NCBI GenBank assembly: GCA_015661965.1
Contig: DQVA01000051.1
Span: 1 to 11,461, forward strand
Length of the DNA: 11,461 bases
Origin: Candidatus Bipolaricaulota bacterium
Lineage (GTDB): Bacteria > Bipolaricaulota > Bipolaricaulia > Bipolaricaulales > Bipolaricaulaceae
Direction of reading: 5' to 3'
A program made the position numbers and the translations under genes. The notes under the pieces are model-generated. The model ran no database searches and was not told the DNA's origin. It worked only from the letters and a program-made list of their open reading frames with translations. Positions within the stretch are counted from its first letter, which is position 1. Every line of letters starts with the position of its first letter. Shown piece by piece: positions 1 through 5,931 of this stretch.

Positions 1-854
1 AACTGGTCAACCGGGAAGGGGAACGGATACCCTTCGTGATGCTCACCTTGACCAACAACACCGCCGCTGGCCAGCCCGTGTCCCTGGCCAACATCCGGGC
101 CGTCGCCGAGCTCGCCCACGCCCACGGGATCCCCCTCATCCTGGACGCCGCCCGACACGCGGAGAACGCCTACTTCATCCATGAACGGGAGGAGGGGCAG
201 GCCGAACGATCGCCGCTCAACATCGCTCAACAGGTCTTCTCCCTGGCCGACGGCTGCCTGATGTCGGCCAAGAAGGACGGGCTGGGGAACATCGGCGGGT
301 TCATCGCCCTGCGGAACCAGGGCCTGTACGAGCGGTGCCGGGCCCGGCTGATCCTGGTGGAGGGTTTCCCCACTTACGGGGGGCTGGCCGGTCGGGACCT
401 GGCCGCCCTGGCCGTGGGCCTCCGGGAGGCGTTGGACCTCGGGTACCTGCGGGATCGGGTGGGGCAGGTGCGGTGGCTGGCCGAGCGCCTCCGGGAGGTG
501 GGGGTCCCGGTGTATTGGCCTCCCGGGGGGCACGCGGTGTACGTGAACGCCGGGAAAATGCTTCCCCACATCCCTCGCGGGGGGTTCCCCGGCCAAGCGC
601 TGGTGTGCGCCCTGTACCTGGAAGGCGGGATCCGGGCGGTGGAGGTGGGCTCGGTGATGCTGGGGGAGGCCGCCCGCATGGAGCTGGTGCGGCTTGCCCT
701 CCCCCGGCGGGTGTATACCCGCGACCACCTGGAGTGGGTGGTGGAGACTTTGCGGCGGATCAAGGCACAGGCCGACAAGCTGCCGGGGCTGCGGTTGGTG
801 GAGGGGGAAGGGCCGCTGCGGCACTTCGTGGCCCGATTTCAGCCGCTTCCCTAG
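1..854 (+). CDS. tnaA: Tryptophanase (tryptophan indole-lyase), 3' portion only
   Basis: This PLP enzyme of the beta-eliminating lyase family splits L-tryptophan into indole, pyruvate and ammonia in the cytoplasm. The reading frame is open from base 3 with no stop, so the gene begins outside the window; about 283 of the roughly 470 residues usual for the family are present, and the GTG/ATG at 36-41 are internal codons. The PLP-lysine motif SAKKDG has its second lysine at 273-275. An LDAAR motif (family Asp/Arg pair near PLP) and EGFPTYGGLAGRD follow. Two positions separate tryptophanase from tyrosine phenol-lyase. The residue at 645-647 is Val in IRAVEVG, where TPL has Arg and E. coli TnaA has Ile. 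The C-terminal LRHF keeps the tryptophanase His (822-824), where TPL has Phe. Some stretches (NIGGF, GLAGRD, PRRVYT) are more TPL-like, so substrate is likely but not certain. No tnaB-type permease follows. Confidence 0.88.
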   Translation, partial: LVNREGERIPFVMLTLTNNTAAGQPVSLANIRAVAELAHAHGIPLILDAARHAENAYFIHEREEGQAERSPLNIAQQVFSLADGCLMSAKKDGLGNIGGFIALRNQGLYERCRARLILVEGFPTYGGLAGRDLAALAVGLREALDLGYLRDRVGQVRWLAERLREVGVPVYWPPGGHAVYVNAGKMLPHIPRGGFPGQALVCALYLEGGIRAVEVGSVMLGEAARMELVRLALPRRVYTRDHLEWVVETLRRIKAQADKLPGLRLVEGEGPLRHFVARFQPLP

Positions 855-856
855 CC

Positions 857-882
857 GCGGCCCTCCTTCCAAGGAGGGCCGC
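857..882. terminator. Perfect GC-rich hairpin between convergent genes
   Basis: The arm GCGGCCCTCCTT (857-868) is perfectly complementary to AAGGAGGGCCGC (871-882), with only CC between them, giving an effective stem of about 11 bp. It starts 3 bp after the tryptophanase stop and lies 32 bp past the stop of the convergent secreted-protein gene, so it could end transcription from both sides. Neither side has a T-tract, so it is not a canonical intrinsic terminator; the call rests on stem strength and position. Confidence 0.6.
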
Positions 883-914
883 ACCCGGACGAAACCCCGC
901 AAAGGCCCTAGGTG

Positions 915-1427
915 TTAGTCAGTGGTGACCGTGTACAGCAAGACCGCCCTGTAATCCCCCGCGGGGACGCCGGTGGCGGGTACGTTCACCCGATAGTCCA
1001 CCGCGAGCAGGTACTGCCCGTTCTTCCCCGCGGCTATGGGTTGAGGGCTGAGGGAAACCGGCACGTAATCTCCGCCCACCCCCACGGCCAGGTGCTCCAC
1101 CGGCCAGGTGAACGTGCCGTCATAGCTGGTCCCCAGCGTGGGGGAAAGGGCCTGTACCAGCACCGTCCAGTGGGTATTGCTCATCACTCTGAGGGTCACG
1201 GCCCCGGGGAGCTCGATATAGCCCCTGGCGAGGTCGAACGCAGTGGGCTCCGGGATCTCCGTGACCACTACCACGGAATCCCCGTATTCGCCACTCCCCT
1301 CCAGGGAGATGATGGCGAACGGGAGCACCGTCCAGCTAACCCTGACCACCGCAGTGGCCTGTGCACCAAGGAGAGAAGCGGAAAGGCCGATCAGGAGAGC
1401 GGCCGCGATCAGGATCATCCTTTTCAT
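915..1427 (-). CDS. Small secreted beta-rich protein under a c-di-GMP riboswitch
   Basis: I do not recognise the family. The 170-residue product starts with a clear Sec signal peptide: Lys/Arg, a hydrophobic run IAAALLIGLSASLL, then an Ala-Gln-Ala site near residue 24. The mature part of about 146 residues is rich in Val, Thr, Ser and Gly in alternating patterns, has no cysteine, and ends VPAGDYRAVLLYTVTTD. That ending recalls the last strands of secreted Ig-like or pilin-like sandwiches (the 'G-x-Y-x-A-x-x-x-Y-x-V' style of surface adhesin domains), but the likeness is only in style. The ATG at 1427 is chosen because an in-frame TGA lies three codons upstream; a GAAGGA site is 12 nt away, a rather long spacing. 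The riboswitch lies directly before it, making a cell-surface or attachment role under c-di-GMP control the best guess. Confidence 0.75.
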   Translation of the reverse strand: MKRMILIAAALLIGLSASLLGAQATAVVRVSWTVLPFAIISLEGSGEYGDSVVVVTEIPEPTAFDLARGYIELPGAVTLRVMSNTHWTVLVQALSPTLGTSYDGTFTWPVEHLAVGVGGDYVPVSLSPQPIAAGKNGQYLLAVDYRVNVPATGVPAGDYRAVLLYTVTTD

Positions 1428-1442
1428 CCCACATCACCGTCC

Positions 1443-1511
1443 TTCGGCAGCCCGGCTATCTCAGAGAGACCCGTGGCTTTGCGCCCCCGCCTCGCGACGG
1501 GTTTGCCTTTG
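1443..1511 (-). promoter_or_regulatory. Cyclic-di-GMP-I (GEMM-I) riboswitch
   Basis: Read on the minus strand, the element carries the hallmarks of the class I c-di-GMP aptamer. It opens with GGCAAACC, then a 6-bp stem CCCGTC/GGCGGG capped by a GCGA (GNRA) tetraloop. Next come GGCGCAAAGCC (consensus GGACGCAAAGCC, one A to G change), a second arm beginning ACGGGTCT, and finally GATAGCCGGGCTGCCG, which closes the P1 stem (GGCA with TGCC). The GNRA loop and the GTCT...GATAG segment correspond to the tetraloop and receptor that dock in known structures. The second arm is short, with a probable TCTC/GAGA stem and 3-nt loop. P1 abuts the GAAGGA ribosome site at 1440-1445 and only about 18 nt remain to the ATG, leaving no room for a terminator. 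Control of translation is therefore the likely mode. Confidence 0.88.
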
Positions 1512-1602
1512 TCGGGACGCTTTCGCGGCCCGCACTATGGTTATGCCGTGAAAAGGCCCCCTTTAGACGGCCTCAGCCAGGCGGCCGCCGGGACGACGCC
1601 CC

Positions 1603-2346
1603 TTACCCCAGGTGGAGGGCGGAGATGTCCGGCAGCAGTAGGTCGGCATGGGGGGAGAGGTCCTCCGGGCGCCCCAGCCCCGACAGGACCCCGATGGAGA
1701 GGCGGCAGCCGGCGCTCCGGCCAGCCAAAAGGTCGCTGGGGGAGTCGCCCACCATCACCCCGGCCCCTGCTGGGATCCCCAGCCGGCGGCAGGCAAGGAG
1801 CACCGGCTCGGGGGCGGGCTTCTTGGCCGGGCACACGTCGGTGCCCACGATCACGTCCACCAGCCCGTCCCAACCCAAAGACGCAAGGTGCCGCTCACTG
1901 GCGGCCGCGGCGTCGTTGGTCACCACCGCCACCCGGCCGCCGGCCCGGCGGATGGCGAGCAGGATCTCCTCCGCTCCGGGCAGGGGTTTGAGGTACCGCT
2001 GGAAGGGGAACTCTTGGTCTACCTCCTGGAACACCCGCGTCACCAGGGCCAGGGCCCCTGGCACCCCCAAGGCGGTGAGGTGGTCGGCTACCTCCCGCTC
2101 GGCATCGCAGCGGGGCAAGTGGATGATCCCCTGGGGGAGGGCGCGGCCGGTCTTGGGGCATACCCCCATGTAGGTGAGCAGGGCGGCGGTCTCCTGCTCC
2201 GACAGCCCCAGCAGGCGCCGCAGCCGCTGGGCGCGGACCTCCATGACCTTGAGCCAATGGTCGAACGAGATCAGCGTCCCGTCCTTGTCGAAGAGGAACG
2301 CCCGGGCGGAGTAACTGTGGCCGTCTACTGAGAAAGAAACCGACAT
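1603..2346 (-). CDS. HAD-superfamily phosphatase (phosphoglycolate phosphatase-like)
   Basis: This is a cytoplasmic haloacid-dehalogenase-type hydrolase of 247 residues, probably a Mg-dependent phosphomonoesterase acting on a small metabolite. All four HAD motifs are visible: motif I FDKDGT with nucleophile Asp20 and acid/base Asp22; motif II VVTND with Thr143; motif III Lys176 in AKKPAPEP; and motif IV GDSPSD with Asp201 and Asp205. A helical cap region of about 90 residues between motifs I and II (roughly 25-118) fits the C1 cap of the Gph/beta-phosphoglucomutase branch. The motifs do not settle the substrate: phosphoglycolate, pyrophosphate and sugar phosphates all remain possible. The ATG at 2346 has no Shine-Dalgarno site, but a promoter just upstream would start the RNA at that ATG. 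The next gene downstream on this strand is the riboswitch-controlled secreted protein, about 175 bp away. Confidence 0.88.
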   Translation of the reverse strand: MSVSFSVDGHSYSARAFLFDKDGTLISFDHWLKVMEVRAQRLRRLLGLSEQETAALLTYMGVCPKTGRALPQGIIHLPRCDAEREVADHLTALGVPGALALVTRVFQEVDQEFPFQRYLKPLPGAEEILLAIRRAGGRVAVVTNDAAAASERHLASLGWDGLVDVIVGTDVCPAKKPAPEPVLLACRRLGIPAGAGVMVGDSPSDLLAGRSAGCRLSIGVLSGLGRPEDLSPHADLLLPDISALHLG

Positions 2347-2352
2347 GGCCCC

Positions 2353-2381
2353 ATGCTAGCGTGGCCGCAAGTACGGGACAA
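2353..2381 (-). promoter_or_regulatory. Promoter of the HAD gene, implying a leaderless mRNA
   Basis: On the minus strand TTGTCC (2376-2381) lies 17 bp before TAGCAT (2353-2358); each hexamer matches the sigma70 consensus at 4 of 6 positions. The -10 ends 6 bp before the ATG at 2346, so a start site about 7 bp downstream of it would coincide with the ATG. The lack of any Shine-Dalgarno site before this gene fits. Prediction from pattern only. Confidence 0.45.
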
Positions 2382-2392
2382 GGTCCGTGCCG

Positions 2393-2412
2393 CCGGTGAA
2401 GGAAGTCACCGG
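2393..2412. other. Small hairpin in the leader of the DUF4015 gene
   Basis: CCGGTGA (2393-2399) and TCACCGG (2406-2412) form a perfect 7-bp stem around the loop AGGAAG, 23 bp before the ATG at 2436. The loop displays a purine-rich, Shine-Dalgarno-like string but is too far from the start codon to act as a normal ribosome site. It may be a leader structure or chance in GC-rich sequence. Confidence 0.3.
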
Positions 2413-2435
2413 TAAGCACGGCCCCGGCGGCTACC

Positions 2436-3485
2436 ATGCTCCCGATGCGGAAAGCCAGCAGGAGGAGGGGTGTGGGGGCGGCCATTTTGGCCGTGGCCCT
2501 GCTGGGCTTGGCTTGGTCTGGCCACGCGCCGGCCCCGGGCAGCCTACCCGTGCCCCCCCAGGAACCCCAGCCGGCCCCGGGGCCGGACGTCCACGGCCAC
2601 CGGGGCGTGTATCTCACCTCGTATTCCCTGACCCGGCCTGGGTTCCTATCCGGGATCCTGGACCGGCTGGCGGACTACGGGCTGGATACGGTGGTGGTAA
2701 ACGTCAAGAACATGCACGGGGAAGTATGCTACCCCACCGAGGTGGAGCTCGCCCATAGGATCGGGGCGGTGGCCCCCCGGTTGGACCTCACGCAGATCCT
2801 GGGGGAGATCCACTCCCGGGGTATGTACGCCGTGGCCCGCCAAGTGGTGTTCTACGACCCCAACCTGGCCGCCTACCTCCACTCCCCGGCCGCCCCCTGG
2901 GTGCTCCCCAGCGAGGAGGTGGCGGTGGAGTACAACGTGGCGTTGGCGGAGGAGCTGGCCGCCTTGGGGTTCGACGAAATCCAACTTGACTACGTGCGAT
3001 TTCCCGACGAAGGGGAGATCGGGGCCGACTACTCGGCCCGCTGTGCGGCGGTGGAGGAGTTCTTGGCCCGGGTGAAGGACGGCCTCTCCCTGCCCCTATC
3101 GGTGGACATCTTCGGCCGGGTGCTGTGGCCGTGGAACGCGCGGCGGATCGACCCCATCGGCCAGCACTTGGAGGGGATGGCCCGCTACGTGGAGGTGTTC
3201 TCCCCCATGATCTATCCCTCCCACTACGTCGAGCAGGCCTTAAAGGACGATCCCTATGGCACGGTGCTGCGGGCCTTGGAGCATGGGATGGCCCGGGTGG
3301 ACACCCCCATGCGGCCCTTCCTGCAGGCGTTCGAGCTGGCCCTCCCCGCCGGGATGACCCTGCCCCAATACATCGTAGCCCAGATCCGGGCTGCCGAGGA
3401 GTCGGGGGCGGATGGCTATCTATTCTGGAACCCCCGGGCCGACTACACCGCGCTGTGGCAGGCCCTGGAGTCCCTGGGCCGCTAG
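2436..3485 (+). CDS. Exported glycoside-hydrolase-like protein (DUF4015 family)
   Basis: The 349-residue product resembles the putative glycosyl hydrolase domain DUF4015, a TIM-barrel family thought to act on extracellular or wall polysaccharide; its reaction has not been settled as far as I know. A basic N-terminus (KASRRR) and hydrophobic stretch at about 13-28 act as signal peptide or membrane anchor, followed by a Pro-rich linker (30-52). The barrel begins at GVYLTSYS (57-64). Family landmarks are VVVNVKNMHGE (86-96), FDEIQLDYVRFPDEG (179-193, with likely catalytic Asp/Glu), LSVDIFG (221-227), FSPMIYPSHY (255-264) and GADGYLFWNP (324-333). The start is uncertain: neither the ATG at 2436 nor the one at 2445 has a good ribosome site. 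Its TAG overlaps the stop codon of the convergent protease gene by 4 bp. Confidence 0.82.
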   Translation: MLPMRKASRRRGVGAAILAVALLGLAWSGHAPAPGSLPVPPQEPQPAPGPDVHGHRGVYLTSYSLTRPGFLSGILDRLADYGLDTVVVNVKNMHGEVCYPTEVELAHRIGAVAPRLDLTQILGEIHSRGMYAVARQVVFYDPNLAAYLHSPAAPWVLPSEEVAVEYNVALAEELAALGFDEIQLDYVRFPDEGEIGADYSARCAAVEEFLARVKDGLSLPLSVDIFGRVLWPWNARRIDPIGQHLEGMARYVEVFSPMIYPSHYVEQALKDDPYGTVLRALEHGMARVDTPMRPFLQAFELALPAGMTLPQYIVAQIRAAEESGADGYLFWNPRADYTALWQALESLGR

Positions 3486-5899
3486 CGTTCCTCCTCTTCT
3501 TCTTCTTCCTTTCCCTCTTCCGCCTTGAGGCGCTCCCGCAGCTGGGCCAGGCGCTGCTGCACCAAGTGGAACAGGGTGCCCTCCGGGTAATTGCCCTCCT
3601 CGTCCGGGACGCCGGCCGGCATCCCGGTGAGGATCTCGATCCCCTCCTCCACCGTCTCCACCGCCCAGACGTGGAACTTCCCGGCCGCCACGGCGTCGGC
3701 CACCTGCTCCGGCAGCATGAGGTCGTCCACGTTGCCGGCCGGGATGATCACCCCCTGCTCTCCGGTGAGCCCCAGGGCCTGGCACACCAGGAAGTGCCCC
3801 TCGATCTTCTCGTTCACCCCTCCGATGGGTTGGATCCGTCCCTTTTGATCCACCGAGCCGGTGACCGCTATCCCCTGCTTTAAGGGGATCCCGGACAGGC
3901 TGGAAAGGAGCGCGTACAGCTCGGCGGCGGAGGCGGAGTCCCCATCCACCGTGGAGTAGGACTGTTCGAAGGCGATGCTGGCCGACAGTGACAGCGGCCC
4001 CTGGGAGGCGAACCGCTCCCCCAGGAACCCCTTCATGATCATCACCCCCTTGGTATGGAGCTTGCCCCCCAGTTCCGCCTCCCGCTCGATGTCCACCACC
4101 CCGTCCTTCCCGGTGAACACATTGGCGGTGATGCGGGAGGGTTTCCCGAACGAGAAGTCCCCCAGGTCGATGACCGCCAGGCCGTTGACCTGGCCCACCC
4201 GGGGCCCTTTCACATCCACGATCAGTTTCCCCCTCACGATCCACTCCCGCACCTTCTCGGCCAGGAGCGCATGGCGGCTCTTCCCCTTCTCGATGGCGGT
4301 GCGTACGTGCTGGGCCTCCACCTGGGCCGCCCCCCCCTCCTTGGCCCAGAAGCTGGCCTCCCTGACCAGGGCCGCCAGGTCCGAAAAGCGGGTGGACAGC
4401 TTCCGTTGGCTACCGGCTAGCTCCCCCGCGTACTCCACCACCTTGGCCACCCCGGAGGGGGCGAAGGGGAGGACCCCGGGGTCCTCCACCCGCTGGCCCC
4501 GGATGAACCGGGCCACCGCCTGCTCCGCCTCCGTGGTCCAGTCCATCTCCACGTCGAAGTCGGAACGGATGGTGAACAGCTTGGGGAAGTCCTCGTCGTA
4601 GTAGTGGAGCAGGTAATAGAGGAAGGGGGAGCCGATGATGATTACCTTCACGTCCAGGGGTACCGGCTCGGGTCGCAACCCCTCAGTGGAGGCCAGGCCC
4701 AGCATCTGGGCCGGGTCCTCGATCCTGATCTGGCGCGTCTTAAGGGCGATCTTAAGCGCCTCCCAACTGATCCAAAACCGGAGCAAGTTGGAGGCCGAGA
4801 GGACCAAGTAACCCCCGTTGGCTCGGTGCAGGGAGCCGGCCCGGATCTGGGTGAAGTCGGTCGTGACCACCCCGAATTGGACCCGCCGTTCCACCGTGCC
4901 GAACAGGTTGGTATAGGTGGCGTTCTGTTCCAGCACCACCGGCGCCCCCCCAAGCCCCGAGTTGTCCACGATCACGTTCACCCGGTACCGCAAATAGGGA
5001 TCGGCTTGGCCCGGCACTGGCACCGGGATAGGGGGCTTTTTGTTGGCCGTCTGCAGTTCCTCCACGTTCTCCACGATATCGGCCTGGGCCTCGGCCAGGA
5101 ATACCTGTACCCGGTCCTGGCCCGCGTATTTACGCTTGAGCTGCGAGAACCGGGGTTCAATCAGAAACTGCACCGCCCGGCGGGTGAGCTGCCGGCGGGC
5201 CTCCTGCCATTCCTCCTCCAGTTGTCCCAGCCGCTGGAAAGTGTCGCGGATCGCCTCCTGCAGCTCCTCCTGGCGTTTGAGGATCGCCTCCCGCTCCTGT
5301 TCGGGTAGGGCCTCGTACTCCTCCTGGGAATACGGGGTCCCGTCTGGCTTCAGGGGGATGGTGTTTATCCCCACCGGGGTGCGCTGGATGGCGAAGCCCA
5401 ACGTCTTGGCCCGCTCCTCCAGCTCGTGGAACAGGCTTTCCCGCTTCTGCATGAACCTTTCCCGCTCCGCTTTGGCCTGGGCCTTGAACTCGTCCGACTC
5501 CAACACCTTCGGCAGCTCCCGCCGCAGGAAGTCGATGCAGCGGTCCATGTCCTGCTTCAGTTCCCTGCCCTTCCCGGCGGGGAGGAGCAGGTAGCGGGGC
5601 CGGTGGGGAATCTGGAAGTTATGCACGTAGCAGATGTCGGGGGGGGTGGGCTGGCCCCGGGAGATCTCCCGCAGGAAATGGGTTACCGCCGAGGTCTTCC
5701 CCAGCCCGGCCCCCCCGGTGACGAACACGTTGTACCGGTTGCGGGGGTCCTTGATCTTGAGCCCCACCCGGAGTGCCTCCATGGCCCGCTCCTGTCCGAT
5801 GATCCCCGCGAGGGGCTCAAGCTCGTCGGTAGTGGAAAAAGAAAAGCGCCCCGGATCACAACGCCGGCGCAGCTCCTCAGGCCTAAGCGGTCTTCCCAT
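3482..5899 (-). CDS. Lon-related ATP-dependent protease (AAA_32 / Lon_C)
   Basis: This 805-residue cytoplasmic AAA+ protease belongs to the Lon-related AAA_32 group (LonB/LonC/YcbZ-like) and degrades damaged or regulatory proteins. The Walker A motif is GGAGLGKT (62-69). A charged, probably coiled-coil insert spans about 130-285. The ATPase then resumes with GSLHRANGGYLVL (356-368), and the Lon proteolytic domain occupies about 565-765. The catalytic dyad is Ser655 (VDGDSASAAE) and Lys698 (GGVNEKIEGHF), 43 residues apart exactly as in E. coli Lon. The usual Asp after YLVL, a Walker B position in relatives I recall, is Ser369. The tail is almost all Glu. I set the start at the ATG at 5899, because GAGGAGGG lies 5 nt before it; the ATG eight codons upstream (5923) sits before that site and overlaps the predicted -10 element. 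Confidence 0.92.
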   Translation of the reverse strand: MGRPLRPEELRRRCDPGRFSFSTTDELEPLAGIIGQERAMEALRVGLKIKDPRNRYNVFVTGGAGLGKTSAVTHFLREISRGQPTPPDICYVHNFQIPHRPRYLLLPAGKGRELKQDMDRCIDFLRRELPKVLESDEFKAQAKAERERFMQKRESLFHELEERAKTLGFAIQRTPVGINTIPLKPDGTPYSQEEYEALPEQEREAILKRQEELQEAIRDTFQRLGQLEEEWQEARRQLTRRAVQFLIEPRFSQLKRKYAGQDRVQVFLAEAQADIVENVEELQTANKKPPIPVPVPGQADPYLRYRVNVIVDNSGLGGAPVVLEQNATYTNLFGTVERRVQFGVVTTDFTQIRAGSLHRANGGYLVLSASNLLRFWISWEALKIALKTRQIRIEDPAQMLGLASTEGLRPEPVPLDVKVIIIGSPFLYYLLHYYDEDFPKLFTIRSDFDVEMDWTTEAEQAVARFIRGQRVEDPGVLPFAPSGVAKVVEYAGELAGSQRKLSTRFSDLAALVREASFWAKEGGAAQVEAQHVRTAIEKGKSRHALLAEKVREWIVRGKLIVDVKGPRVGQVNGLAVIDLGDFSFGKPSRITANVFTGKDGVVDIEREAELGGKLHTKGVMIMKGFLGERFASQGPLSLSASIAFEQSYSTVDGDSASAAELYALLSSLSGIPLKQGIAVTGSVDQKGRIQPIGGVNEKIEGHFLVCQALGLTGEQGVIIPAGNVDDLMLPEQVADAVAAGKFHVWAVETVEEGIEILTGMPAGVPDEEGNYPEGTLFHLVQQRLAQLRERLKAEEGKEEEEEEER

Positions 5900-5917
5900 T
5901 CTATCCCTCCTCGGGGT

Positions 5918-5924
5918 TATCATA
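5918..5924. promoter_or_regulatory. Symmetric -10 element shared by divergent genes
   Basis: TATCATA reads TATCAT on the plus strand and TATGAT on the minus strand, each 5 of 6 to the -10 consensus. It lies between the divergent starts of the protease (5899) and the PLD-like gene (5932), which are only 32 bp apart. A plus-strand transcript would start about 5930, nearly at the PLD ATG. A minus-strand transcript would start about 5912, at the edge of the protease ribosome site. No good -35 is seen on either side (best guess TTCCCA at 5893-5898 for plus, with a long 19-bp spacer). Confidence 0.45.
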
Positions 5925-5931
5925 CCGGGGC

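Noticed and set aside
1580..1589. GGCGGCCGCC palindrome downstream of the HAD gene
   Set aside because: It is too short to fold with a loop and has no T-run; expected by chance at this GC content.
912..1991. Long plus-strand open frame (359 codons) across the secreted-protein and HAD genes
   Set aside because: It lies opposite two well-supported minus-strand genes and the riboswitch, its protein is Pro/Arg/Gly-rich without any family likeness, and long antisense frames are common in GC-rich DNA.
3420..4244. Minus-strand 274-codon frame inside the protease gene
   Set aside because: It is an out-of-frame shadow; the protease frame carries the catalytic Ser and Lys here and the shadow product is low-complexity Gly/Arg/Pro.
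5900..5923. Eight-residue N-terminal extension of the Lon-related protease
   Set aside because: The strong GAGGAGGG site lies inside it, 5 nt before the ATG at 5899, and the predicted -10 element overlaps the upstream ATG.
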